NCBI RefSeq assembly: GCF_004365175.1
Contig: NZ_SOCE01000001.1
Coordinates: 731,154 to 795,153, forward strand
Reading direction: 5' to 3'
DNA from: Kribbella voronezhensis
GTDB taxonomy: Bacteria > Actinomycetota > Actinomycetes > Propionibacteriales > Kribbellaceae
DNA: 64,000 bases
The translations under genes and the position numbers were made by a program. The notes beneath the pieces are model-generated. The model was not told the origin of the DNA, did not search any database, and worked only from the letters and a program-made list of their open reading frames with translations. Shown one piece after another: positions 8,512 to 17,794 of the stretch (position 1 is the stretch's first letter; every line of letters begins with the position of its first letter).

Positions 8512-9792
8512 TCAAGCCCTCCGGAGGTCGGACCGGACTTCCCGTTGGACGGCGTCCTCGAGTCCGAGCAACGGTTGCTTCGCCGTGACGATCACCGCGC
8601 ATCGCCCATCGGCCGGCAGCAGCGGCCGAAGCTGGCCCGCGTCTGCGGCCTCGTCCAGCACGAGTAGTACTGACCTGCCGGCCAGCCTGCTGCGCAGTAC
8701 GCTCGCCCGCTCCTCGACCGAGGGCGGCCGGTCCGCGTCGTCGACCCCGAGCGAGCGCAGCAGGCTGCCGAGCACGGCCTGGGCAGGTACGGGTTCGCCT
8801 GAGCTGTCCTGGAGGCGGGCGAAGAGCTGTCCATCCGGGTACTCCCTCGCGACTTGATGCGCCAGCCTGATCGCCACCGCGGACCTACCGGCGCCGTACA
8901 GACAGACGACCGCCGGTACGCCGTCCGGCCGGCCCGAACGGCTCAGCTCAGCCATGAGCTCGCCCAGTAGCGCGCCATGTCCCCGTAGCGAGCCGTTGTC
9001 GGCGGGTAGCTGGTGGAGAGGCTGGTTCTTTGACTGCAGGTCCAGGGCAGAGTCCTGCCGCAAGATCGCCAACTGGAGTTCCTGGACGCTCTCACCGGGC
9101 GTTGTCCCGAGCTCGTCGGCCAGACGACGTACCAGGTCTGTATAGACAGCCAGCGCATCCGCCTGTCGCCCGGACCGGTACAGGGCCAGCATGTACGCCG
9201 ACGCGATGGTCTCCCGGAACGGCAATGCTGTGCTGAGATCGGCCAACTCGGGCAGAAGGTCCTGGTGCCGCCCTAGCTCCAGTTCGGCGGCCACACGAAG
9301 TTCCTGCGCCTCCCAGCGAGCTTCGTCGAGGCCGGCAGCGAGCCGTCGGCGTACGTGCTCCTCCGTCACCTCTGCCAGCGCAGGGCCGCGCCAGAGCGCC
9401 AACGCATCCAGCAGCACCTTCCGGCGCCGCTCCAGATCCTGCGTCGCCTTCGCCTCCCGAACAAGCGCCTCGAACAGCTCCCAGTCCGTCCGCCCCGCAG
9501 GCCCCAGTACTGCGTACCCCTCGGCTCCACCCTCCAGACGGGTCTCCGGATCGACCTTGGCCAGCACAGCCCTCAACCGCGATGCGTACACCTGCAGAGC
9601 CCGCTTGGGATGGCCCGGCCCCTCCTCCGGCCACAGCAGCCCCACGAGCCGCTCGGCCGGCACCACCTTCCCCGGCTCGAGCAACAGAATCGCCAACAGC
9701 AACCGCTCCTGGCGCCGCTTGAGTTCAACCGGCCGGCCACCTGCCCGCAGTTGCACGGGTCCCAGCAACCGGTACTCGACGTCCGCGGTCAT
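8512..9792 (-). CDS. Short BTAD-family regulator with degenerate, truncated NB-ARC region
   Basis: Seen: 426 residues with an intact winged helix (about 1-98) and BTAD (about 98-245). These are followed by only about 135 residues that align with the NB-ARC of the regulator at the left edge (compare FPDGQLFARLQD with YPDGQLFARLQD). The P-loop is broken: GAGRSA at 300-305 where the neighbour has GAAGVGKSA, so three residues and the ATP-binding lysine are gone. The protein stops shortly after the Walker B-like LLVLDEAAD. There are no internal stops, so it is an intact but reduced gene. Its ATG overlaps the preceding regulator stop (ATGA), implying coupled translation. It could act as a constitutive DNA-binding partner of the full-length regulator; that is inference. 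Confidence 0.85.
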   Translation of the reverse strand: MTADVEYRLLGPVQLRAGGRPVELKRRQERLLLAILLLEPGKVVPAERLVGLLWPEEGPGHPKRALQVYASRLRAVLAKVDPETRLEGGAEGYAVLGPAGRTDWELFEALVREAKATQDLERRRKVLLDALALWRGPALAEVTEEHVRRRLAAGLDEARWEAQELRVAAELELGRHQDLLPELADLSTALPFRETIASAYMLALYRSGRQADALAVYTDLVRRLADELGTTPGESVQELQLAILRQDSALDLQSKNQPLHQLPADNGSLRGHGALLGELMAELSRSGRPDGVPAVVCLYGAGRSAVAIRLAHQVAREYPDGQLFARLQDSSGEPVPAQAVLGSLLRSLGVDDADRPPSVEERASVLRSRLAGRSVLLVLDEAADAGQLRPLLPADGRCAVIVTAKQPLLGLEDAVQREVRSDLRRA

Positions 9793-12593
9793 CGGTCGTG
9801 ACCAGCGGGCTCGCCTTCAGCCGCCGCCTGCGCCTCGCTCAGCCGTTGCCGCAACTCGTCTTCGCGTGCCTCGTCCCCGGCTCTGATCGCCTCCCGCAGT
9901 CCGGTCTCGAGAGCAGGGACCGCTTCGTCGGGTCGGCCGAGGTCGAGCAGCACCTCACCCAGCTGGCCGACCGAGCCCGCTCTGTCGTGCTCCTGGCTCA
10001 GCTCGCCGTAGACGGCGATGGCGGCGCGAAAACGCTCGACGGCTTCGGCAAGCTGGTTGTCCCGGTAGGCCAGCACCGCGAGTTCATCGAGGATGTAGGC
10101 CTCCTTCCACTGGTTGCCGATCGATCGCGAGGACTGCAGGGCACTCTCCAGGTGCTGCCGTTGCCGATCGCGATCGTCCAGCGCCTGGTAGTGGAGGCTG
10201 ACCACGAGATGAGCGCCCGCGGTGACCTCGCCCTGGTGCTCAGCCAGCCTGATCCCCCGGAGCCCGTGGTCGAGCCCCTCGGTGTGGCGGCCGAGGCCGT
10301 GGAGAATCTGGCTGTAGTTGTTCAGCGCGGCGAGTTCCGCGCGCGCGGCCTGGCAGCGCGCCAGCAGCGGAATCGCTTCCTGGTAGGCCTCGACGGCACC
10401 TTCGACATCACCGGAATAGGCGCGATAGATCCCCAGGTCCGACAGCAGAAGTCCTTCCGCCAACTCGTCACAGCTCTGCCGGGCGATCTCGAGCGCAACC
10501 GTCGCCCGGCGCAGCGCGTCCGGCCAGCATTCTCGCGAAAAGTTGTAGCTGGACAACCCGAGAGCCAGCGACAGCACACCTTCTCGCGTCGTTTCGCCGC
10601 AGTGTCTTCCCTGCAGGCACAAGGCGGTCAGTTTCGCGCCGGCGGCGTCCAGCCAGTCGAGGCCCTGCTCTCCTTGCAGGTTCTCCGGCACTTCGCCGGA
10701 CTTCCGTCGGCCGGCTGCCCATTCCAGTCTCGCGGCGGTGGGATCACGGCCTTCCAGACAGTGCCAGGCGACCGCGGCGTACAGCTCGACGAGCCGCTCG
10801 ATCACCCCGGCCCAATCGGTCGTCGTCAAGGCGGCCTCAGCCTGCTCCCGCGCGAAGGCCCACAGCAGGTCGTGCAGGCGATAGCTGCCCGGCGAGGGCG
10901 TCTCGAGGAGCTGGGCATCCACCAACCGCTCCAGGACGGTTTCGGCCGTTGTCTCGTCCATCCCGAGAACCCTGGCCGCCTCGAGCAACCGCAGGTGCGC
11001 GCCGTCCGGCACGCCGAGCCGGAGGAACGCTTCCGCGGCCCGGCGATCCACTGGGTCGGACGACCGCTCCAGGTGCTCCAGTGAACTGGCGAAGACGGTC
11101 CGGATACTCATCCCTTCCAGGCTGAGCTGGTCCAGTCGGCTGTGTACGTCGGTGACCCGCTCCACCAGGTGGCTGATCGGCCACGCCGGTCGGGAGGCCA
11201 GCCGCGCGCCGAGGATCCGGATCGCCAACGGCAGGTGCCCACAAGCGTTCAGCAGGGCGGCCGCGGCCTGCGGTTCAGCGGCCATCCGGGCGGGGCCGGC
11301 GAACTGCTCCAGAAGCTCGGCTGCTTCCGCGGCGGTCAGCACATCGAGCTGGAGCTGGGCAGCGTCCAGGCCCGGCAACGCCGAGCGGCTGGTGACGATG
11401 GCCGCGCTTGCGCCGAGCCCCGGCAGCAAGCCGTCCACAGCCGCTGATCCGGCCACATTGTCGAGGACGAGCAGGACTCGTCGCTCCGCCAGAATCGATC
11501 GGCAGCGGGCCGCCGCTTCGGATGGATCAGCCGGAATCTCGGTTCCCGCCACGCCCAGGCCTCGCAGCGCGATACCGAGCGCGTCGATCGGCGCCATCGG
11601 CTTCTCGGCGCCGTAGCCCCGCAGGTCGAGGAAGAGCTGGCCGTCCGGGAACAGGTCCGCGACCCGATGAGCCACCTCGACGGCCAGAGCGCTCTTCCCG
11701 ACCCCGGCCATTCCGGAGATGGCGGAAACGACGACAACGGAACCCGCCGAGCCCTTCGCCCGGGCGGTCAGGAGCTCGGTCAGCGCATCGATCTGCGACT
11801 GCCGGCCGACGAACGTCCTCGGCGCGGGCGGGAGCTGACGCGGTACGGCGCCGGGCCGGTCGGTCAGCAGCGCCGGGTCGTCCTGCAGGATCGCCACCTC
11901 GAGTTCCTGCAGCCGAGGGCCGGGCTCCAGTCCCGTCTCTGCCCGGAGCGTCCGCTTCGCAGCTGCGACCAGTTCCAGTGCGTCCAGCCGGCGGCCGACG
12001 CGATAGAGCGCGACCAGCTGAGCGGCCAACAGACCTTCCCGGGTCGGGTGAACAGCCAGCAGGCCGGTCAGTTCGGGAACCAGCTCCGCACTCCGTCCTG
12101 CTTCCAGGTCCGCGTGGATCCGCTCCTCGAGCGCTGTCAGCCGCTCTTCCTCCAGCCCTGCGCAGAGCCGATGACGTAGCTCGTCGGAGGCCACGTCCGA
12201 GAGCGCCGGACCGCGCCACAGTTCGAGGGCCTGGCCCAGCAGTCGCGACCGTTCCGCGGCTTCCTGACCGACCGCGGCTCGTCGGAGCTCGCGGAAACGG
12301 TCAACGTCGATCGATGCCGGGTCGATGTCGAGCCGATAGCCCTGGTCCCGGCCCGTGATGCCGGCTTCGGCCGGTAGGGCCTTGCGCAGGCGGGAGACGT
12401 ACACCTGCAGGGTCCGGTGCGGCTGGGCGGGGATCTCGTCCGGCCAGAGCAACTCGATCAGCCGGACCGCAGGGATCAGCTGATTGGCAGACAGGCCCAG
12501 TACGGCGAGCAGCAGGCGCTCCTGGCGGCGACCCAGCTGACTGACCTTGCCGTCGGCCACCACCTCCACGGGGCCAAGCAACCGGAGCTCCAC
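9789..12593 (-). CDS. Full-length BTAD/NB-ARC/TPR transcriptional regulator (AfsR-like)
   Basis: Seen: 934 residues from a GTG at 12593 (VELRLLGPVEVV, the usual family N-terminus). Domains: winged helix (1-95), BTAD (95-245), NB-ARC with P-loop GMAGVGKS (294-301) and Walker B LLVLDN, a winged-helix/NB-ARC C-terminal part, then about 300 residues of helical TPR-like repeats to the end. Family knowledge: ATPase and TPR parts act as a ligand- or partner-sensing switch, as in AfsR. The frame is open further upstream, but those residues are low-complexity and unlike the family. There is no obvious Shine-Dalgarno, so it may be leaderless. It is cotranscribed with the shortened regulator and divergent from a small secreted-peptide candidate. 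Confidence 0.9.
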   Translation of the reverse strand: MELRLLGPVEVVADGKVSQLGRRQERLLLAVLGLSANQLIPAVRLIELLWPDEIPAQPHRTLQVYVSRLRKALPAEAGITGRDQGYRLDIDPASIDVDRFRELRRAAVGQEAAERSRLLGQALELWRGPALSDVASDELRHRLCAGLEEERLTALEERIHADLEAGRSAELVPELTGLLAVHPTREGLLAAQLVALYRVGRRLDALELVAAAKRTLRAETGLEPGPRLQELEVAILQDDPALLTDRPGAVPRQLPPAPRTFVGRQSQIDALTELLTARAKGSAGSVVVVSAISGMAGVGKSALAVEVAHRVADLFPDGQLFLDLRGYGAEKPMAPIDALGIALRGLGVAGTEIPADPSEAAARCRSILAERRVLLVLDNVAGSAAVDGLLPGLGASAAIVTSRSALPGLDAAQLQLDVLTAAEAAELLEQFAGPARMAAEPQAAAALLNACGHLPLAIRILGARLASRPAWPISHLVERVTDVHSRLDQLSLEGMSIRTVFASSLEHLERSSDPVDRRAAEAFLRLGVPDGAHLRLLEAARVLGMDETTAETVLERLVDAQLLETPSPGSYRLHDLLWAFAREQAEAALTTTDWAGVIERLVELYAAVAWHCLEGRDPTAARLEWAAGRRKSGEVPENLQGEQGLDWLDAAGAKLTALCLQGRHCGETTREGVLSLALGLSSYNFSRECWPDALRRATVALEIARQSCDELAEGLLLSDLGIYRAYSGDVEGAVEAYQEAIPLLARCQAARAELAALNNYSQILHGLGRHTEGLDHGLRGIRLAEHQGEVTAGAHLVVSLHYQALDDRDRQRQHLESALQSSRSIGNQWKEAYILDELAVLAYRDNQLAEAVERFRAAIAVYGELSQEHDRAGSVGQLGEVLLDLGRPDEAVPALETGLREAIRAGDEAREDELRQRLSEAQAAAEGEPAGHDR

Positions 12594-12719
12594 GGGGGCA
12601 GCGTAGCTCGGTGGTAGGCGCTGGGTAACCGGGTTCCCACATGCTGCGACTACGTCGGCAGCAGCCGCCGTACGCCGCCCGGTCCACCGCTCATGGTGCC
12701 GCCTCGAACCGGAGGAACG

Positions 12720-13004
12720 ATGTCTGCTCCGTGGTTGTCCTGGAAACTGTTCGCCGCAGCTATGGTGCTGATCGGTGGTGTGCTGCCCGGTGGCGCGGCG
12801 CAGGGCGGGACCGGTCGCGGGTGGTGCAACAGCGTTGTCAGCCTGCCCAGTGCGCATTGCCGTGGCGCTGCGCCCAGGTTGCGGGACAAGGTGCCCTCGC
12901 GGCCGCTGATGGCAGTCGGTCGTTCGCGGCGGCGGGCTCGCCGCCGCGAACTCGAACCGTTCGTGCCCTGTTCAGGGCAGTTGGTCAGCTCTCCCGGACG
13001 TTGA
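12720..13004 (+). CDS. Possible small secreted protein (94 residues), divergent from the TPR regulator
   Basis: Seen: ATG at 12720 preceded by GGAGGAACG, one of the best ribosome binding sites in the region. The first 29 residues look like a signal peptide ([20 protein letters not shown] followed by a VLPGGAAQG cleavage region). The mature part has three cysteines and an Arg-rich stretch ([13 protein letters not shown]). By my count 69 of 94 codons end in G or C, lower than neighbouring genes but above chance. Caution: the 3' third runs through the strong hairpin that ends the gcvT transcript and its last 20 bases overlap gcvT, so the C-terminus could be accidental. I do not recognise a family. 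The divergent placement suggests a link with the regulator. Confidence 0.4.
   Translation: MSAPWLSWKLFAAAMVLIGGVLPGGAAQGGTGRGWCNSVVSLPSAHCRGAAPRLRDKVPSRPLMAVGRSRRRARRRELEPFVPCSGQLVSSPGR
12922..12951 (-). terminator. 13-bp perfect stem-loop downstream of gcvT
   Basis: Arms 12922-12934 and 12939-12951 with a GGCT tetraloop, perfectly paired and almost all G/C. It starts 34 bases beyond the gcvT stop in the direction of gcvT transcription. No U-tract follows. It also lies inside the reading frame of the small secreted-peptide candidate, where it encodes the Arg-rich stretch. Confidence 0.7.
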
Positions 13005-14091
13005 CCGTCACGAACGGCGGCTTGACCACCTCGAAGGCTTCCTGCCGGCCACGGATGTCCACTGCCACCTCGTCGCCCTCCTTGACGCTCGCGTCGAGGA
13101 GGGCGAGGGCGATGCCCTTCTTCAGCGTGGGCGAGAACGTGCCGGAGGTGACCTCGCCCAGCGCGGCGCCGCTGGCGTCCACGACGGTCATGTGCGGCCG
13201 CGGGATGCCCCTGCCGACGGCCCGCAGCCCACGGAGGATCTTGGCGGGCCCGGCCTCCTTCTCCGCCCGCAGTGCCTGGTCGCCCCAGAAGTGCTCCTTC
13301 TTCCAGCCGACGGCCCAGCCGGACCGCGCCTGGACGGGCGTGATGTCAGGCGAGATGTCCTGTCCGTGCAGGGGGTAGCCCATCTCGGTCCGCAGGGTGT
13401 CGCGGGCACCGAGGCCGGCCGGGACGATGCCGTACTGCTCCCCCGCCGCGAGCAACGCGTCGAACACGGCTACGGCCGCCTCGTTCGGTACGACGAGCTC
13501 GTAGCCGCGCTCGCCTGTGTAACCGGTGCGGCACACGACGACCGGCGTACCGGAGAAGTCGGCGACCACGAAGGACATGTAGTCGTGCCCGGTCGGCAGA
13601 CCGATCGCAGCGACCACCGCGTCGCTGTCGTGGCCCTGGACAGCGAGGATCGCGTAGTCGTCGTGGGTGTTCGTCACCACGACGCCCTCCGGCGCCTGGG
13701 CCTGCAGCAGGCGGACGACCTCGGCGGTGTTCGCCGCGTTCGGGATCAGGAACACGTTGTCGTCAGCGTGCAGGTACGCGATCAGGTCGTCGACCACACC
13801 GCCGTTCTCGGCGCAGCACAGCGTGTACTGCGCCTGGCCGGGCGCGATCTTGCCCAGGTCGTTCGTGAGGCAGGAGTTCACGTACGCCGCGGCGCCGGGT
13901 CCCTGCACGGTCGCCTTGCCCAGGTGACTCACGTCGAAGACCCCGACGGAGGTCCGGACAGCGGTGTGCTCGGCGACGACACCGCCGTACTCCAGCGGCA
14001 TCTCCCAGCCACCGAACTCGGCGAACTTGGCTCCGAGCGCGACGTGCCGCTCGTGCAACGGGGACTTCTTCAGGACACCAGACTCGGTCAT
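12985..14091 (-). CDS. gcvT: Glycine cleavage system T protein (aminomethyltransferase)
   Basis: Takes the aminomethyl group from the lipoylated H protein, releases ammonia and forms methylene-tetrahydrofolate. Seen: 368 residues, typical for GcvT, with the N-terminal [30 protein letters not shown], folate-binding region [10 protein letters not shown] and C-terminal barrel with [21 protein letters not shown]. The ATG at 14091 matches the family start; an in-frame extension of almost 200 codons upstream is low-complexity and crosses the divergent promoter of pepA. The P, H and L subunits are not next to it. Same position as Rv2211c in M. tuberculosis. Confidence 0.96.
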   Translation of the reverse strand: MTESGVLKKSPLHERHVALGAKFAEFGGWEMPLEYGGVVAEHTAVRTSVGVFDVSHLGKATVQGPGAAAYVNSCLTNDLGKIAPGQAQYTLCCAENGGVVDDLIAYLHADDNVFLIPNAANTAEVVRLLQAQAPEGVVVTNTHDDYAILAVQGHDSDAVVAAIGLPTGHDYMSFVVADFSGTPVVVCRTGYTGERGYELVVPNEAAVAVFDALLAAGEQYGIVPAGLGARDTLRTEMGYPLHGQDISPDITPVQARSGWAVGWKKEHFWGDQALRAEKEAGPAKILRGLRAVGRGIPRPHMTVVDASGAALGEVTSGTFSPTLKKGIALALLDASVKEGDEVAVDIRGRQEAFEVVKPPFVTVNVRES

Positions 14092-14266
14092 GCAGCGGAA
14101 CTTACCGGAAACCGATGGCGCAACAGTGTGGCCCGCATCTCCGTGCCACTTCCGTGCGGCCATCTGCGCACATCCGCCGGCTGGTGACGCGTAGCATGCA
14201 CAGGCAGCACGCACGTACCGTGACGACCGGCGGCCTGCCATCCGGTCAAGGAGGACTGAGGATTTC

Positions 14267-15760
14267 GTGAGCACCATCACTTTGAGCAAGTCCGATGCAG
14301 CCGGCGTCAAAGCCGACGTCGTGGTCATCGGCGTGGTCAAGCTCGACGGCGGCGTGGCCCTGCCCGCCGGTACCGAGTCGCTGAACGCCGCGTACGGCGG
14401 GCAGCTGGTGGAGGTGCTGTCCGGTCTCGGCGCCACCGGCAAGACCGGGGAGGTCACCAAGGTGCCCGGCCCGAAGCCGGGCAAGTCGGCGCTGCTGATC
14501 GCGGTCGGCCTCGGTACCGCCCCGGACGGCGCACTGAAGACCGAGGACCTCCGTACGGCGGCCGGGGTCGGGGTCCGCGCCGCCAAGACCGGCCAGTCCG
14601 TCGCGTTCGCCCTGCCGACGCCGGACGCCGAGTGTGTCCGCGCGATCGCCGAGGGTGCGCTGATCGGGCGGTACTCGTTCAACGCCTACAAGTCCGAGGC
14701 GAGCGAGGATGTCCCCGGCAACCTGATCGTGCTGACCGACCTGGCCCGCAACCGGGACGCGAAGGCCGCCCTCGAGCGCGCCGAGATCGTCGCCGACGCC
14801 GTGCACCAGGTCCGCGACTGGGTGAACATGCCGCCGTCCGACCTGCACCCGGCCGAGTTCGCGGCGCACGCGGTGAAGCTGGGCAAGGAGCACGGCGTCA
14901 AGGTCGAGGTGCTCGACGAGAAGGCGCTGGCCAAGGGCGGGTACGGCGGCATCCTCGGCGTCGGCCAGGGATCGGAGAACCCGCCGCGGCTGGTCCGGCT
15001 CACCTACACACCGAAGAAGCCGGTCACCCACCTCGCCTTCGTCGGCAAGGGCATCACCTTCGACTCCGGTGGCCTGTCGCTGAAGACCGCCAGCGGCATG
15101 GTCAGCATGAAGTCCGACATGGCCGGCGCGGCAGCCGTGATCGGCGCCACTCTGGCGATCGCGCGCCTCGGCCTGCCGGTGCAGGTCACCACGTACGCCG
15201 CGATGGCCGAGAACATGCCGTCCGGCTCGGCGGCGCGGCCCTCCGACGTACTGACGATGTACGGCGGCAAGACGGTCGAGGTGCTGAACACCGACGCCGA
15301 AGGCCGGCTCGTGCTGGGCGACGCACTGGTCCGGGCGTCCGAGGACCACCCTGATCTGATCGTCGACGTGGCGACCCTGACCGGCGCCTGTGTCGTTGCC
15401 CTGGGCACCAAGGTGGCGGGCGCCTTCGCCAACACCGACACCGCCCGGGACCGGGTCGTCGACGCCGCGATCGCTGCCGGTGAAGCGATGTGGCCGCTGC
15501 CGATCCCGACCGAGATGCTCGACAAGCTGCGCTCGCACTCCAAGGTCGCCGACCTGGCGAACATCACCGGCGAGCCGTGGGGCGGCGCACTGGCGGCGGC
15601 TGCCTTCCTCGGCGACTTCGTTGCCGACGGCATCGACTGGGTGCACCTCGACGTGGCCGGTCCCGCCTTCAACGACGGCGGACCGTCCGGCTACACCCAC
15701 TCCGGCGGCACCGGCTACTCGGTCCGCACCCTCGTCGAACTGGCCGCATCGGCCAGCTGA
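14267..15760 (+). CDS. pepA: Leucyl aminopeptidase (M17 cytosol aminopeptidase)
   Basis: Removes N-terminal residues from peptides in the cytoplasm; some M17 enzymes also bind DNA. Seen: 497 residues with the two-metal catalytic domain in the C-terminal half: [23 protein letters not shown] and the family signature [14 protein letters not shown] carrying metal and catalytic residues. The GTG start at 14267 is chosen because GAGGA precedes it at suitable spacing and the N-terminal domain aligns from there. It is divergent from gcvT over 175 bases, as Rv2213 is close to gcvT in mycobacteria. Confidence 0.96.
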   Translation: MSTITLSKSDAAGVKADVVVIGVVKLDGGVALPAGTESLNAAYGGQLVEVLSGLGATGKTGEVTKVPGPKPGKSALLIAVGLGTAPDGALKTEDLRTAAGVGVRAAKTGQSVAFALPTPDAECVRAIAEGALIGRYSFNAYKSEASEDVPGNLIVLTDLARNRDAKAALERAEIVADAVHQVRDWVNMPPSDLHPAEFAAHAVKLGKEHGVKVEVLDEKALAKGGYGGILGVGQGSENPPRLVRLTYTPKKPVTHLAFVGKGITFDSGGLSLKTASGMVSMKSDMAGAAAVIGATLAIARLGLPVQVTTYAAMAENMPSGSAARPSDVLTMYGGKTVEVLNTDAEGRLVLGDALVRASEDHPDLIVDVATLTGACVVALGTKVAGAFANTDTARDRVVDAAIAAGEAMWPLPIPTEMLDKLRSHSKVADLANITGEPWGGALAAAAFLGDFVADGIDWVHLDVAGPAFNDGGPSGYTHSGGTGYSVRTLVELAASAS

Positions 15761-15823
15761 TCACCCGCTCGCAGGCCGGGTCGAGCAACTGTCCGAAGTA
15801 CTCGATCCGGCGGATCGGTTTCG

Positions 15824-16138
15824 CTAGGCGCGGCCGTTCTTCTTCTGGCGCGCGTTGTATTCGCGCATCCGCGGCGGATAGCCGACGACGGCCGCGTCGT
15901 ACGACGGGATGCCCAGCTTGTTCGCGAAGTTGTGCGCCCAGGCGACCGACGGGACGCGGCGTCGGGTCCACTCACCGTCGATGGCGACCAGCAGCAGCGT
16001 GTAGTCGGTCACGGCCGTCTTCGGCTCGACGAATCCCTCGACACCTTGCCGTGTCTGGGCGAACTCCCGCAGGTGCGCCTGGTCGGGGTTGTCCGACTTG
16101 CGCATCGTTCCCGGCCGCTGCCGGCGAAACCACTTCAT
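15824..16138 (-). CDS. Conserved hypothetical protein, 104 residues
   Basis: Seen: ATG at 16138 (MKWFRRQRPG), a basic N-terminus, then a mixed alpha/beta sequence with EGFVEPKTAVTDYTLLLVAI and WAHNFANKLGIPSYDAAVVGYP. No signal peptide, transmembrane helix or catalytic motif is apparent. G/C-ending codons and a sharp start indicate a real gene. It lies convergent to pepA and divergent from lpd. I recall similar short proteins in this position in related actinobacteria, sometimes labelled oxidoreductase without evidence; I cannot assign a function. Confidence 0.8.
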   Translation of the reverse strand: MKWFRRQRPGTMRKSDNPDQAHLREFAQTRQGVEGFVEPKTAVTDYTLLLVAIDGEWTRRRVPSVAWAHNFANKLGIPSYDAAVVGYPPRMREYNARQKKNGRA

Positions 16139-16297
16139 CCCGTAAGTGTCGCCTATCTCCGCAAGCCCACGGTGACACGCCGGTCCCGCAGTACGGGCCC
16201 GGGAGCGACAGTCCGCGCCCGCGGTGACAAGATGACGCCGGGCCGGAACCCCGCGATCCGGGGCCGCCCGCCGACTCAGACGCCCACGGAGGAACCT

Positions 16298-17686
16298 GTG
16301 ACGAACGCGGCAGACAGCACCACGACCTACGACCTGCTGATCCTCGGCGGAGGCAGCGGCGGGTACGCCGCCGCGCTGCGGGCCGCGGTACTCGGGATGT
16401 CCGTGGCGCTGGTCGAGAAGGACAAACTCGGCGGCACCTGTCTGCACCGCGGCTGCATCCCGACCAAGGCGCTGCTGCACGCGGCCGAGGTCGCCGACTC
16501 GGCGCGCGAGGGCGAGCAGTTCGGCGTACGGACGACGCTCGAGGGCGTCGACATGGGCGGCGTCAACAAGTACAAGGACGGCGTCGTCGACCGGCTCTTC
16601 AAGGGGCTGCAGGGACAGATCAAGTCCCGCGGCATCACCGTGATCGAGGGCGAGGGGCGGCTCACCTCCCCGACGACGGTCGCGGTCAACGGGACGACGT
16701 ACACCGGCAAGAACGTGATCATCGCGTCCGGCTCCTACTCGCGCTCGCTGCCCGGGCTGGAGCTCGACGGCAACCGGGTGATCGCCAGCGAGCACGCGCT
16801 GACGCTGGACCGGGTCCCCGAGTCCGCGGTGATCCTCGGCGGTGGCGTGATCGGCGTCGAGTTCGCCAGCGCGTGGACCTCCTTCGGTACCAAGGTGACC
16901 ATCGTCGAGGCGCTGCCGCGACTCGTCCCGGCCGAGGACACCGACTGCAGCAAGACGCTGGAGCGGGCGTTCCGCAAGCGCAAGATCGCCTTCAAGACCG
17001 GTACGCCGTTCGAGTCGGTCGACACTCACGACAACGGCGTCCGCGTCACGGTCGCCGGTGGCGAGGTGATCGAGGCCGAGCTGCTGCTGGTCGCGGTCGG
17101 CCGCGGACCGAACACCTCCGGCCTGGGCTACGAGGAGGTCGGCATCGCCCTCGACCGCGGCTTCGTCACCGTCGACGAGCACCTGCAGACCAGCGTCCCC
17201 GGCGTGTACGCCGTCGGCGACATCGTGCCCGGTCTCCAACTCGCGCACCGCGGTTTCCAGCAGGGCATCTTCGTCGCCGAGCACCTGGCCGGCCTGAACC
17301 CGGCGCCGATCGACGAGGCCGGCATCCCGCGCGTCACGTACTCCGAACCCGAGGTCGCCTCCGTCGGCCTCACCGAGGAGCAGGCGAAGGCGAAGTACGG
17401 CGAGGTCGAGATCCTGAACTACAACCTCGGCGGCAACGGCAAGAGCCAGATCCTCAAGACGGCCGGCTTCGTCAAGCTGGTCCGCGCCAAGGACGGCGCC
17501 GTGGTCGGCCTGCACATGGTCGGCTCCCGGGTCGGCGAGCTGATCGGCGAAGCCCAGCTGATCTACAACTGGGAAGCCTTCCCGGCCGACGTCGCCCCGC
17601 TGGTCCACGCCCACCCGACCCAGAACGAGGCCCTCGGCGAAGCCCACCTCGCACTGGCCGGAAAGCCTTTGCACTTCCACGAGTAA
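16298..17686 (+). CDS. lpdA: Dihydrolipoamide dehydrogenase (E3)
   Basis: FAD flavoprotein that re-oxidises dihydrolipoyl groups on the 2-oxoacid dehydrogenase and glycine cleavage complexes, reducing NAD+. Seen: 462 residues, N-terminal FAD-binding motif LILGGGSGGYAAALRA, redox-active disulfide GGTCLHRGCIP (Cys48 and Cys53), NAD-binding ILGGGVIGVEFASAW, second FAD motif GVYAVGD and the C-terminal catalytic HAHPTQNEALGEAHL. The GTG at 16298 is preceded by GGAGG. It sits 108 bases before the E2 gene, so E3 and E2 may share expression. Confidence 0.96.
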   Translation: MTNAADSTTTYDLLILGGGSGGYAAALRAAVLGMSVALVEKDKLGGTCLHRGCIPTKALLHAAEVADSAREGEQFGVRTTLEGVDMGGVNKYKDGVVDRLFKGLQGQIKSRGITVIEGEGRLTSPTTVAVNGTTYTGKNVIIASGSYSRSLPGLELDGNRVIASEHALTLDRVPESAVILGGGVIGVEFASAWTSFGTKVTIVEALPRLVPAEDTDCSKTLERAFRKRKIAFKTGTPFESVDTHDNGVRVTVAGGEVIEAELLLVAVGRGPNTSGLGYEEVGIALDRGFVTVDEHLQTSVPGVYAVGDIVPGLQLAHRGFQQGIFVAEHLAGLNPAPIDEAGIPRVTYSEPEVASVGLTEEQAKAKYGEVEILNYNLGGNGKSQILKTAGFVKLVRAKDGAVVGLHMVGSRVGELIGEAQLIYNWEAFPADVAPLVHAHPTQNEALGEAHLALAGKPLHFHE

Positions 17687-17794
17687 GTTTGCAGATGCTG
17701 GTACGGGTGGGTGCGCTGTGACCCGCGTCCCGCTCGTACCGGCGGCACCGTAGGCTGACTCTCGAACCGATCAGACGAAGGAGCAACGACCGTC

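Noticed and set aside
9789..12857. A start for the TPR regulator at 12857.
   Set aside because: The extra 88 residues are low-complexity and unlike the family, whose N-terminus begins at the GTG at 12593; the extension would also cover the divergent small gene.
12985..14682. A longer gcvT starting at 14682.
   Set aside because: It would overlap the pepA gene in antisense and add about 197 residues absent from GcvT proteins.
14246..15700. A 484-codon minus-strand frame opposite pepA.
   Set aside because: Shadow frame; Val/Arg/Gly-rich and without ribosome binding site, while pepA has its catalytic signature.
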